Of a stretch of 64,000 nt of DNA, positions 14,923 to 22,800 are shown one piece after another. Position numbers and translations under genes: made by a program. The stretch comes from Thermus albus (GTDB lineage Bacteria; Deinococcota; Deinococci; Deinococcales; Thermaceae). The notes below the pieces were generated by a model. It did no database searches and was not told the origin of the DNA. It worked only from the letters and a program-made list of their open reading frames with translations. The first letter of the stretch is position 1. Each line of letters opens with the position of its first letter. The stretch spans positions 48,204 through 112,203 of the forward strand of contig NZ_JAKTNR010000008.1 in NCBI RefSeq assembly GCF_022760855.1, given 5' to 3'.

Positions 14923-14985
14923 ATGCCACTGAAGAAGGGCAGGAGCCAGAAGACCATCCAGGTGAGGAGCAGGAAACGCAAATAG
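14923..14985 (+). CDS. 20-residue basic mini-protein
   Basis: ATG 14923 has a strong Shine-Dalgarno (GAGGAGGT) and opens a 20-codon frame beginning MPLKKGRSQKTIQ and ending RSRKRK, stopped by TAG 14983-14985. The opening resembles the MPLKKGKSKKTIS start of small phage proteins of about 60 residues that lie near head genes; the rest is missing here. It is either a truncated member or a genuinely short basic peptide. Confidence 0.5.
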   Translation: MPLKKGRSQKTIQVRSRKRK

Positions 14986-15017
14986 CGCCCACCGGGGCCA
15001 GGAGCCTCGTGGCAATC

Positions 15018-15047
15018 GCCCCCGGCACCGACCGGGGGCTCCTTTTT
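15018..15047 (+). terminator. Intrinsic terminator before scaffold gene
   Basis: GCCCCCGG (15018-15025) and CCGGGGGC (15032-15039) form a perfect 8-bp stem with loop CACCGA, followed by TCCTTTTT. An outer GGAGCC (15001-15006) can pair with GGCTCC. As scaffold and capsid follow at once, it may be a partial terminator that sets gene dosage. Confidence 0.65.
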
Positions 15048-15056
15048 GGAGGGAAG

Positions 15057-15650
15057 ATGAACGAGGAAACCAAGCAGGAACAGGCGGCCCAGGAGGTCGC
15101 CGCGGCAGCTCAAGCCCAGAGCCAGGGCCAGGAGCCCCAGGTGAAGGGCGAGAGCGGTCAGAACCAGCCCCAGGCGGACCCCATCCGGGAGCTGGAAGAG
15201 CTCCGGCGCAAGGCGGAAGCCCTGGAGCGGGAGTTGAAACGCACCAGGGAGGAAGCCGCCAGCCGCAGGGTGGAGAAGAAGTCCTTGGAGGAACGCATCC
15301 AGGAGATGGAAGCCGCTCTCAACGCCATGCGGGAGCGGGCGGCCCTGGAGGCGGCCCGCGCCGAGCTGGTGGCCGCCCTCGGGGACAAGACAGCGGCGGA
15401 AGCGGCCCTAAAACTGGCCCGGGCTGACGGGCTGGTGCAGGTGGAGGGAGAAGGGGCCCGGGTGGACCTGGAAACCCTCTTCAGCCGCTACCCCTTCCTG
15501 CGCACGCGTGGGGCTCCACGGGATGCGGGGGCGAACCCGCCCGCTACCCCGCAGCTCACCCGGGACGCCATCGCCCAGATGACCCCGGAGGAGTACGCCA
15601 AGCGGCGGCGGGAGATTTTAGAAGCCCTTGCGAAAGGGCTCATCAAGTAG
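15057..15650 (+). CDS. Scaffolding protein
   Basis: The 197-residue protein is highly charged, Gln/Ala/Glu-rich at the start and predicted to form a long coiled coil at about 50-115 (ALERELKRTREEAASRR). It ends with a small helical domain (MTPEEYAKRRREILEALA). This layout, immediately before the capsid gene, is typical of prohead scaffolds. ATG 15057 behind GGAGGGAAG is chosen; an earlier in-frame GTG at 15009 lies within the terminator hairpin. Confidence 0.8.
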   Translation: MNEETKQEQAAQEVAAAAQAQSQGQEPQVKGESGQNQPQADPIRELEELRRKAEALERELKRTREEAASRRVEKKSLEERIQEMEAALNAMRERAALEAARAELVAALGDKTAAEAALKLARADGLVQVEGEGARVDLETLFSRYPFLRTRGAPRDAGANPPATPQLTRDAIAQMTPEEYAKRRREILEALAKGLIK

Positions 15651-15660
15651 GAGGTAGAAC

Positions 15661-16554
15661 ATGGCTTTGCAGATCATCAGCAAGACCACGGCAGACGCAT
15701 GGATCCCGGAGATCTGGGCCCAGGAGATCCTCACCCGCTTGCGGGCCAACATCGTCCTGGCGCGGATCGTGCGCCGGGACTACTCCAACAACGTGGCCCA
15801 GCGGGGGGACACGGTGAACATCCCCGTCCCCGTCACCCTTTCCGCGTTTGATGTGGGCGACACCGGGACCCAGAACGTCACCCTAACCACCAAGCAGGTA
15901 GTCCTGAACAAGTTCAAACACGTTCCGATCAAGGTGGACGACCTGGCTCTAGCCCAGACCGCCCCCAACCTCATGGAGGACCTCACTGGGGCCGCGGCCC
16001 AAGCGCTTGCGGAAGCCATTGAGCGCGACCTGTTCGCCCTCTACACCGCGGCTTCCGCCAACGTGGGCACCGCGGGGACGGACATCACCGCGGCCACGGT
16101 GCGGGCGGCGAAGAAGACCCTGGACGACGCCCTGGTGCCCCAGACCGACCGCTACCTGATCGTGTCCCCCAAGGACCACATCAGCTTGATGGGGGATAGC
16201 TCTTTGGCCCCCTTCTTCGCCCAGGCCAACCCCGAGGCCATCCGCCAGGGCATCCTGCCCAACCTGTACGGCTTCCAGGTGGCTATGTCCCAGCTGGTGC
16301 CGGTGGTCACGGGCACCCCCAGCACCACCTACAACCTGGCCCTGCACCGGGACGCTTTAGCCCTCGTCACCCGGCCCCTCCCCGCCCCCATGGACGGGAC
16401 GCCCTCCGTGGTCGTGGTGGACCCCGAGGGCGGGTTGTCCTTCAGGATGACCCTCCGCTACGACGTCCTGGCCAAGAGCCACACCATCAGCGTGGACATC
16501 CTCTACGGGGTGGCCGCCATCCGCCCCGAGCTCATGGTCCAGGTGAAGGGATAA
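15661..16554 (+). CDS. Major capsid protein (P22 coat / HK97-fold type)
   Basis: The 297-residue protein resembles the P22 gene 5-like coat family: an N-terminal arm (WIPEIWAQEILTRLRANIVLARIVRRDY), the GDTVNIPVPV strand, LNKFKHVPIKVDDLALAQ, a long helix (MEDLTGAAAQALAEAIERDL) and a C-terminal VDILYGVAAIRPELMV. The final stretch is characteristic of this family. No HK97-like propeptide or cross-linking pattern is seen. It has a good Shine-Dalgarno (AGGAGGTAG) and follows the scaffold gene by 10 bp. Confidence 0.9.
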   Translation: MALQIISKTTADAWIPEIWAQEILTRLRANIVLARIVRRDYSNNVAQRGDTVNIPVPVTLSAFDVGDTGTQNVTLTTKQVVLNKFKHVPIKVDDLALAQTAPNLMEDLTGAAAQALAEAIERDLFALYTAASANVGTAGTDITAATVRAAKKTLDDALVPQTDRYLIVSPKDHISLMGDSSLAPFFAQANPEAIRQGILPNLYGFQVAMSQLVPVVTGTPSTTYNLALHRDALALVTRPLPAPMDGTPSVVVVDPEGGLSFRMTLRYDVLAKSHTISVDILYGVAAIRPELMVQVKG

Positions 16555-16555
16555 C

Positions 16556-16723
16556 ATGCCCAAGCGCGTGCGGAACCCCTTCGGGGTGGAGTCCGTCATC
16601 CCCGACGACTACCCCCAGGACCTCATCCGCCAGCTGGGGCTGGAGGAGGTCCAGGAGGAGGGCTCCACCCCCGCCCCCGCCCAGGAGGAGCCCCCGAAGG
16701 AGGAGCGCCGCCGCCGGAGGTAG
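16556..16723 (+). CDS. Small head-associated protein
   Basis: This 55-codon frame starts one base after the capsid stop and ends 3 bp before the next gene. The product begins MPKRVRNPFGVESVIPDDYP and has an acidic, proline-rich tail ending in five arginines. Small proteins with such a tail follow capsid genes in many phages. Function unknown; the tight packing supports its reality. Confidence 0.6.
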   Translation: MPKRVRNPFGVESVIPDDYPQDLIRQLGLEEVQEEGSTPAPAQEEPPKEERRRRR

Positions 16724-16726
16724 CCC

Positions 16727-17116
16727 ATGCGCACCTACAACCCCACCCTCCTGCGCCCCCACGACCCCACCAGCGCCACCTGGGCCCTGATGTGGGCGCG
16801 CAACCTGGCCCGGGACGTCCCGGTGGGGGATGCCTGGCGTCCTGGCGGTCTGGAGGACGAGGAGTGGCTGGGGTGGCTGGAGGCCACCGCCATCCGGCTG
16901 GGCGGCTCCACCTACTACCGCCCCCACGAAGCCGCGGCCCGGGCCATCCGCTCCGACCCCACCCGGCTACGGGCCCTGGCCCTGGCCGGAGTGTCCCAGG
17001 ATTACCCCGACCCCAACGCCGTGGCCGCGGCCATTCGGGCGGAAGGGCGCTGGATCGACGACCTCATCGCTGACCTGACCGGCGTCCGCCCGGCTGAACT
17101 GGCCCCAAGGTTCTGA
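16727..17116 (+). CDS. Head-tail connector (adaptor-like)
   Basis: The 129-residue helical protein (EEWLGWLEATAIRLGG, HEAAARAIRSDPTRLR) follows the capsid gene and so stands where the gp6/gp15-like adaptor is encoded in siphoviruses. It includes LALAGVSQDYPDPNAVAAAIRAEGRW. The assignment is from gene order and helical character. The ATG follows the upstream stop by 3 bp and the stop overlaps the next ATG. Confidence 0.6.
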   Translation: MRTYNPTLLRPHDPTSATWALMWARNLARDVPVGDAWRPGGLEDEEWLGWLEATAIRLGGSTYYRPHEAAARAIRSDPTRLRALALAGVSQDYPDPNAVAAAIRAEGRWIDDLIADLTGVRPAELAPRF

Positions 17117-17418
17117 TGGGCTATGTGCAGTACGGGGTTATCCCCGCGCTCCCTTCGTGGAGGTTCCTGTTGGCCCCTGTGCGTCTTGTGCGTTATGCGG
17201 GCAACTCCCAGGTGGGGGAGGTCCACGGCTACCTGTCCGAGCCCCGCCCCGGTCTAGTGGACGCCATGATGGGGCTGGCCCCGACCATGCGGCTTTTGAC
17301 CGTGGACCCCCTCGAGGTCCAGGACGTCCTCCAGGGGGCAGATGGCTCCCGCTACCGGGTGGTGCGGGTCCATCTCACCCCGGCGGGGCTCCTGGCCGAG
17401 CTGGCTAAGGAGGCATGA
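17116..17418 (+). CDS. Head-tail stopper-like protein
   Basis: The 100-residue protein is beta-rich with a hydrophobic core pattern (LLTVDPLEVQDVLQGADGSRYRV), as in head-closure proteins that follow the adaptor. It is coupled by one-base overlap to the previous gene. Gene order supports head completion; sequence alone does not prove it. Confidence 0.55.
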   Translation: MGYVQYGVIPALPSWRFLLAPVRLVRYAGNSQVGEVHGYLSEPRPGLVDAMMGLAPTMRLLTVDPLEVQDVLQGADGSRYRVVRVHLTPAGLLAELAKEA

Positions 17419-17885
17419 TGCCCGATTCTTTGGACCCCCTCTTCAGCATCCGCGAAAACCTCGTGGCCGCGGTAAACGGGGCTTTCCGGCGGCTCGTGGA
17501 TGACGTGGTCCGGCGCGCCCAGGAGAACGTCAGTCTGGGCCGCCCGGGGCTCATCCCCCGCACGGGGCGGCTGCGCAAGAGCATCAAAAAGGGCCCCTAC
17601 AAGCAGTGGTCCCCCGGAAGCTACGGCGAGCAGCGGGTCTACTCGGACGTGGTCTATGCCCGCGTCCACGAGTACGGGGCCACCATCCGGCCCAAGCGCG
17701 GCCCCTACCTCGTCTTCCGGCTCTGGAACTTCTCCGACACCTCTGCCCCCACCGGCCCCTGGGTGCGCGCCCGCCAGGTGGTCATCCCTCCGCGCCCCTT
17801 CCTTGGTCCGGCGGGGCAGGACGCCGCCGCCCACTGGCCGGAGTACGTGGACGAGGTCATCGCTGAGATCCGGAGGCAACTCTGA
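17418..17885 (+). CDS. HK97 gp10-like tail-completion protein
   Basis: The 155-residue protein matches the HK97 gp10 family pattern: helical start, PRTGRLRKSIKKGP (the conserved TGxLrxSi motif, about 46-60), VYARVHEYGATIRPKRGP and PPRPFLGPAGQDAA followed by a terminal helix. These proteins complete the head-tail joint. ATG 17418 is preferred over 17415 since GGAGG lies 4 nt before it. Confidence 0.85.
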   Translation: MPDSLDPLFSIRENLVAAVNGAFRRLVDDVVRRAQENVSLGRPGLIPRTGRLRKSIKKGPYKQWSPGSYGEQRVYSDVVYARVHEYGATIRPKRGPYLVFRLWNFSDTSAPTGPWVRARQVVIPPRPFLGPAGQDAAAHWPEYVDEVIAEIRRQL

Positions 17886-18280
17886 TGACCGCGGAAGCCC
17901 TCCTGCAATCCGTCCGCCAAGCCCTCGAGGTGGCCCTCCCGGGCTGGACTATCGCCCAGAGCCCCGAAAGCCGCGGCGTGCCCACCGTTCCGACCGCGTA
18001 CGTGCTCCTGGGCCCCGCCCGGCTGACCACGCACGGGTACGACGGCTACGCCCTCCTCGAAACCCTGCAGGTCGTCCTCCTGGCCCCCATTAGCGGGGTC
18101 ACCTACGCCCAAGTGGGCAACGCCCGGGACCAGGTTTTCCTGGCCCTCATGGGGCTGGCTCTACCCGAGGTGGCGGTGGAGAGCGTGGATGGGGGGGCAG
18201 TATCCCCCCCGGTGCCCGTCGAGGAGGGGGCAATGGCGTGGCGGGTGGAGGTGAGTTTGGCCGTGAGGAGGTCTATGTGA
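17885..18280 (+). CDS. Tail terminator-like protein
   Basis: The 131-residue protein has the helix then four-strand order of tail terminators (LLQSVRQALEVALPGWTIA, then LLETLQVVLLAPISG and AWRVEVSLAVRRS). It follows the gp10-like gene and precedes the tail tube gene, exactly where terminator genes lie in siphoviruses. It overlaps both neighbours. The assignment is by synteny and fold pattern. Confidence 0.65.
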   Translation: MTAEALLQSVRQALEVALPGWTIAQSPESRGVPTVPTAYVLLGPARLTTHGYDGYALLETLQVVLLAPISGVTYAQVGNARDQVFLALMGLALPEVAVESVDGGAVSPPVPVEEGAMAWRVEVSLAVRRSM

Positions 18281-18450
18281 AGGTGAAGGTGCGCAATACC
18301 TGGAGCGTGTACGTGCGGGAGCTCTACCGGACCCTGTACGCCGGGCAGGAGTACGAGGTCCCGGAAGAGATTTACCGCCGTTACGAGGACTGGTTGGAAC
18401 CGGCAGAAGGTCAGAAGGAGAAGGAGAAGCAGAAGGAGAAGAAGAACTAG
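18277..18450 (+). CDS. Small lysine-tailed tail-region protein
   Basis: The 57-residue product starts at GTG 18277, with AGGAGG 5 nt upstream, overlapping the previous stop. It has a compact domain (NTWSVYVRELYRTLYAGQEYE) and a long Lys/Glu/Gln tail (residues 43-57). Such short proteins often precede the tail tube gene. Function unknown. Confidence 0.55.
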   Translation: MKVKVRNTWSVYVRELYRTLYAGQEYEVPEEIYRRYEDWLEPAEGQKEKEKQKEKKN

Positions 18451-18460
18451 GAGGTAGAAG

Positions 18461-18937
18461 ATGCCCATCCTTGGAGCAACGAACGTACATGTTTACGCAA
18501 AGACCCCTGGAGCTACCCCGGCGGCGTTCGCCACTGGGGATCTCATCCCTCAGAACATGTTGCAGGAAGTAAGCGCGGAGGTGTCGGGGGAGTCCCTTAC
18601 CTTCGACACCTTCGCTACCCTGGCCGTGAGCCGCATCCCCACCACCAAGGACTTTTCCCTCACCCTGCGGCTTGTGTACGACCCGGATGATGCGGCCAAG
18701 ACCAAGTTCCTGAACGCGTTCAACTCCGCTAGCCAGCTCATCGATGTGCTCCTGGTCATCGGCCAGCCGCCCAACACTGGAGCCAAGAACCTTTGCATTT
18801 ACGGGCGGATGCTGGTAGAAGCGTTTTCGCCCACCACCGAAGCCAAAGCGGTAGTAACCCAGCAGGTCACCCTGCGGCTCGCGGACGGGGCCACCTTAAC
18901 CATCGCCGAGAACGTCACTTCGATGCCCACCCTCTGA
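18461..18937 (+). CDS. Major tail tube protein
   Basis: The 158-residue, beta-rich protein begins MPILGATNVHVYAKTPG and contains SLTFDTFATLAVSRIPTTKDFS and LVEAFSPTTEAKAVVTQQVTLR, the strand pattern of stacking tail-tube subunits. It has a strong Shine-Dalgarno (AGGAGGTAG), as expected for an abundant protein. It lies between the terminator and chaperone genes. Confidence 0.8.
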   Translation: MPILGATNVHVYAKTPGATPAAFATGDLIPQNMLQEVSAEVSGESLTFDTFATLAVSRIPTTKDFSLTLRLVYDPDDAAKTKFLNAFNSASQLIDVLLVIGQPPNTGAKNLCIYGRMLVEAFSPTTEAKAVVTQQVTLRLADGATLTIAENVTSMPTL

Positions 18938-19158
18938 TGCACGTGCGTTTTGGAGCCCGCGAGTTTCCCCGCGCCCTGGGGTACGGAGCCCGCAGGGTGC
19001 GGGGCGGGCTCCGGGTGGAGCTTCTCAGCGTGCACGACGGAATGGAAGCTCCGCAAACCGTGAGCGCGTACCTCTACCCCGGAGAGGAGGAGATATGCGT
19101 GCGCTGGCCCGGCTATGCGCCAGGGCTATACCGCTGGCAGACCATAGAGGAGGTATAA
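18937..19158 (+). CDS. Small tail-region protein (unknown)
   Basis: The 73-residue product starts at ATG 18937, overlapping the tail-tube stop (TGATG). It ends YLYPGEEEICVRWPGYAPGL plus a short tail and directly abuts the chaperone gene. No family is recognised; it may belong to tail assembly. Confidence 0.5.
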   Translation: MHVRFGAREFPRALGYGARRVRGGLRVELLSVHDGMEAPQTVSAYLYPGEEEICVRWPGYAPGLYRWQTIEEV

Positions 19159-19527
19159 GTGCCGCTGAAAGCTGAAATCAGGGAGAGGTTGCAGAAGACC
19201 CAGACCATCGACCTGTGGGGGCTGGCCGTGCCCGTCTTCCGGGATGGCGTCCCCGTGGAACTCATGGCCCAGCTGGCCCGGCTCCAGCTGGAGGGGAGCG
19301 GGGACCCCGCGGGGAACATTGAGGGGCTGATGGCCATGCTGGCCGCTATTCTCCGCTACAGCCCCGTCCCCGAGGATCGGCTGAGCTACGAGGAGCTCAT
19401 GGCCCTTCCCCTCACCCCGTCTGAACTGCAGGAAGCGGCCAAGGTGGTGGCCCGAGTGCTGGGCACCCAGCCGGGTTCGGCTGAAGGGGGCGAGGGAAAC
19501 TTCTCGACCCCGGCTACGCCCTCCTAG
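19159..19527 (+). CDS. Tail assembly chaperone, short form (gpG-like)
   Basis: The 122-residue protein starts at GTG 19159 just after the previous stop, behind GAGGAGG. It is mostly helical with an Ile/Leu pattern and ends in a Ser/Gly-rich tail. Its place between tail tube and tape measure, and the -1 slippery heptamer GGGAAAC at 19494-19500 near its end, fit lambda gpG. It would coat the tape measure during tail assembly. Confidence 0.8.
   Translation: MPLKAEIRERLQKTQTIDLWGLAVPVFRDGVPVELMAQLARLQLEGSGDPAGNIEGLMAMLAAILRYSPVPEDRLSYEELMALPLTPSELQEAAKVVARVLGTQPGSAEGGEGNFSTPATPS
19494..19500 (+). promoter_or_regulatory. -1 ribosomal frameshift site GGGAAAC
   Basis: In the frame of the 19159 gene the heptamer reads G GGA AAC, the X XXY YYZ form. 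A -1 slip puts the ribosome in the frame starting CTT at 19500, open to 19886. The new frame has its last stop at 19482-19484, just upstream, so the shift window is only about 40 bp wide. Confidence 0.85.
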
Positions 19528-19886
19528 AGAGCGCCGTCCTGGTCGCCCACTACACCTGCACCCCCCTGGAGGAGGTCTGGCGGTGGCCCCTGCCCAAGTT
19601 GGTAGCGGTACGGGAAGCGGTGCGAGGGGTGATGTACCTCCAAGCGCTCCCCGCCCTCCTGAACGCGTACGCCACCGTCAAAGCGCACGGGGCCAAGGTC
19701 ACCTGGGAGGAGTTTGTGCCCGCCGCGCTCCAGCCCGACCCCCTTGCCCGGCTGGCCCTTTCGGACGAAGCCCTGGCCGACCTGGCGCTGGCCTTGGAGG
19801 TGGGGCGGATTGGCACGGACGAAGCGGCCCGGCTGGTCCGGGTGCTGGGGGAGGACGGGCTTAGAGCCCTCGCCAAACGGCAATGA
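19500..19886 (+). CDS. Tail chaperone extension, made as -1 frameshift fusion (gpGT-like)
   Basis: This frame gives 128 residues (LLDPGYALLESAVLVAHYTC onward) and has no good independent start; TTG 19599 is the first candidate. After a -1 slip at 19494-19500 it joins the first 114 residues of the upstream chaperone, giving a fusion of about 242 residues, as for lambda gpG-T. The T part is thought to recruit tail-tube subunits. The stop overlaps the tape-measure start by 4 bases. Confidence 0.78.
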   Translation, partial: LLDPGYALLESAVLVAHYTCTPLEEVWRWPLPKLVAVREAVRGVMYLQALPALLNAYATVKAHGAKVTWEEFVPAALQPDPLARLALSDEALADLALALEVGRIGTDEAARLVRVLGEDGLRALAKRQ

Positions 19887-22800
19887 ACAACATCCTAGAA
19901 CTCATCCTGCGGCTCAGGGACGAAGCGAGCGGGGCGCTCAGGGCGTTCACCCGCGCCGCTGAGGAAGCCCGCGCTTCCAACCAGTCCCTCACGTCCAGCC
20001 TGGCCCAGGTGCAGCGGGGGCTGGAGGGGCTGGGCTCCTCCCTGGGGGCCATCGTCGGCTCCGCCGGGCTCACCTACGCCCTGAAATCCGCCGCCGACAC
20101 CGCATTCCAGGCTGAAGCGCAGATGCGCGTCCTGGCCCGCACCGCCGCTTCTGTGGGCCAGGACTTCGCCGCGCTGGAGGGCGAGCTCCGGCGCGTCCTC
20201 CAGCCCCTTGGCGTCCTCCCCGAGCAAGCGGCTTCCGCCGCCGCTCAGCTTCTACGGGCGGGCTACACCACCGAGCAGATCGCCGCCGCGTTCCAGGCCG
20301 GTGCGGCTTCCGCCCTGGCCGCCGGCAAGACCGCCCAGGAGGGCATCGAGAACGTGGCGATGGCCCTCTCCACGGGCCAGTCCATCTACCTCAACTACAT
20401 TGGCATCGCTGAAAACATCGGCCCCGTGATGCAAAAAGTGGCGTCCTCCATGAAGGGGGCCAGTGAGGAAGCCGTCCGCCAAGCGCAAGCGCAAGCCGCC
20501 CTCAACGCCATCCTGAAAGCCACCCAGCAGGAGGTGGCCGCCCTCCCCGACCTCCTCGGGGGGTACGCCGGAGCCCAGAACCGACTGAACCTATCTCTAT
20601 ACGAGTTCCGCAAAGCTGTCGGGGAAGCGGTTCTTCCTCATCTGACCGCGCTCATCAACCTGGCCAACAGCGCGGTCAACGCCTTCAACAGCCTGGACGC
20701 AGAAACCAAGCGCCAGGTGGGGACCTGGGCGGCTCTCTCCGGCGGCGTGTTAGGAGCGTCTACCGCTTTGGGGATGCTCCTGCCGGTCCTCCGCAACACC
20801 TGGACCGTCGTCACTGGTCTGGGCAACGCCCTTCTCTGGCTGGTCCGCAGCCCTATTGGGCTCGTTATCACTGGCGTGGCCGTCCTGGTGAGTGCGTGGG
20901 CTTCCGCGGGGGGGGACCTCGAGGAGTCCCGTAAACGGATTGGGCTCCTGGTGCAAGCCCTGCAAGCCCTCTACTACGGCGCCAAGGGCACGGCGGAAGC
21001 CGTCATTGGGCTCTTCCGAAACGTTGGCCAAACCCTGGCCGGGGTGTGGGCCGCCATCAGCCGCGCCATGGTGGGGGACTTCGCCGGGGCGTGGCAGGAG
21101 GTGCAGAAGGTCCTCAACCTGGAGCGCTGGGCGGCTAACCTGCAGCAAGCCAACCAAGACCTTGCCCGGGCTGGGCAACTTCTCTCAGCCACCTGGCGCG
21201 GGGAGGTAACCCCCGAAGCCAGGGCGCTGCAGGACAAAATCCGCGGGCTTGCGGAGAGGATCCAAAACGCCACCGACACCGCCCAGAACGCAAAGGGGGC
21301 CATGCCCAATCTGGCCGCCGGGCTGAACGCCGTAGGGACGGCAGCCGGGGAAGCGGCGAAGAAGGTCAAGGAGCTGGACGACGCCACCAAGTCCCTTCTG
21401 GAGCGGGCGGGGATGCTCACCAAATCGGAGCGGGAGCGCCGCCAGCCCAGGGATTGGGGGGCGGTGGACGTGGAAGGGGCCCTGCTGGAAGCCCAGGTGG
21501 CCCCCTACCTGGAAGCCCAGCAGACCCTCCTGCAGAACCGGGCATTTGAAGCCGCCATGGCCCGGCGCATGGCCGAGGAGGGGCAGCGGGCCGCGGAACA
21601 GCTCTGGGAAGCGTACGCCGACCAGACATCCGCCCTGTGGTCCGGCGGGCGGGCGGAACAAGCCACCATCAACGCCATCCGGCGGTCCTTCTCCAGCTTT
21701 GGAGAAGCCGTTGCCGCCGGGGTGGATTTTGACCTGGCCGCCCGCGCGTTCATCAGCGAGTTTCTGGAACGCGTGGAGCGGGCTACCGAAGCCGCTTTCA
21801 GCGCCGCTGCCCCCGGCTACGCCGACGTGGGGGCCATGATCTCCAGTGGACTCCTGGCCGGAGCCAGTGGGTCCTGGGAAAGGTTCCGCCAGGAGATGGA
21901 GCGCCAGGCCGCCGCGGCGGCCCAGTTGGCCGAGGAAGCCGCCAGGAACCAGCTGCGCATCCTGGGGGAGGTAGCCCAGGAGCGCGAGCGGGCCGGGCAG
22001 ATTGACATCCCCGGAGGGCTTCGGGAGCTTCTCCAGGGGCCGGTCTACTCCATCCTCACGGCGGTGCAGACCGGGGCGCTGGACGCCACCGAGGGCATCT
22101 ATGCCCTTTACGACGCCGCCGAGGACGCCCGGCGCACCCTGACCGCCCTCTACGAAGCCGGGGAGATCACCGCGGAAGAGTTCCAGCGCGGCTCCCAGTC
22201 CCTCGCCCTGTACGAGGGGGCCATCGCCGACCTGCGCATGCAGGTGCTCCAGTCCATCGGCCCCATCGTGGAGCTAGGGAACGCGGTGGGGGAGATGGGC
22301 ACCGGAGACTTCGCCCCCGCCCTCACCGCCGCCATGTCCCGGCTAGACGAGTTCAGGAGCTACCTGGACGCCATCGCCGAGATAGAGGATCCCGTGGAGC
22401 GGCTACGCCAGCTGGCGGACCTAGAGGGGTGGCTGGCATCCGCCATGCCGGGGCTGGAGGAGCTCATCCGCGCCCTGGAAGAAGCCGGGATAGACGCCGA
22501 TATCGTCCGTGAGGTGCTGGAAACCCTCGTCCAGCGCATGCGCGAACTGGGGGACGAGTCCAAGAGGGTTCAGCTGGACCAGGAAGCGCAGCGCTGGGCG
22601 GATGGCATCCGAGGGGCCACGAGCGCCCTTCAAGGGCTGTCTTCCGGGCTCAGAAACATCGGGGATGCGTTCAGCGCCCAAACCGTAGGACAGGGGATAA
22701 GCCAGTTCGCCGCTGGGATTGGTCAGATCGTTGGGCTCATACCGGGCGGCCAGCTCATCGGCGGGCTGATCGCGGCGGTTGGTGGGCTCATCGGCTGGTT

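Noticed and set aside
19599..19886. Separate gene starting at TTG 19599
   Set aside because: Its frame is open back to 19485 and the slippery site offers a better explanation as the extension of the chaperone.
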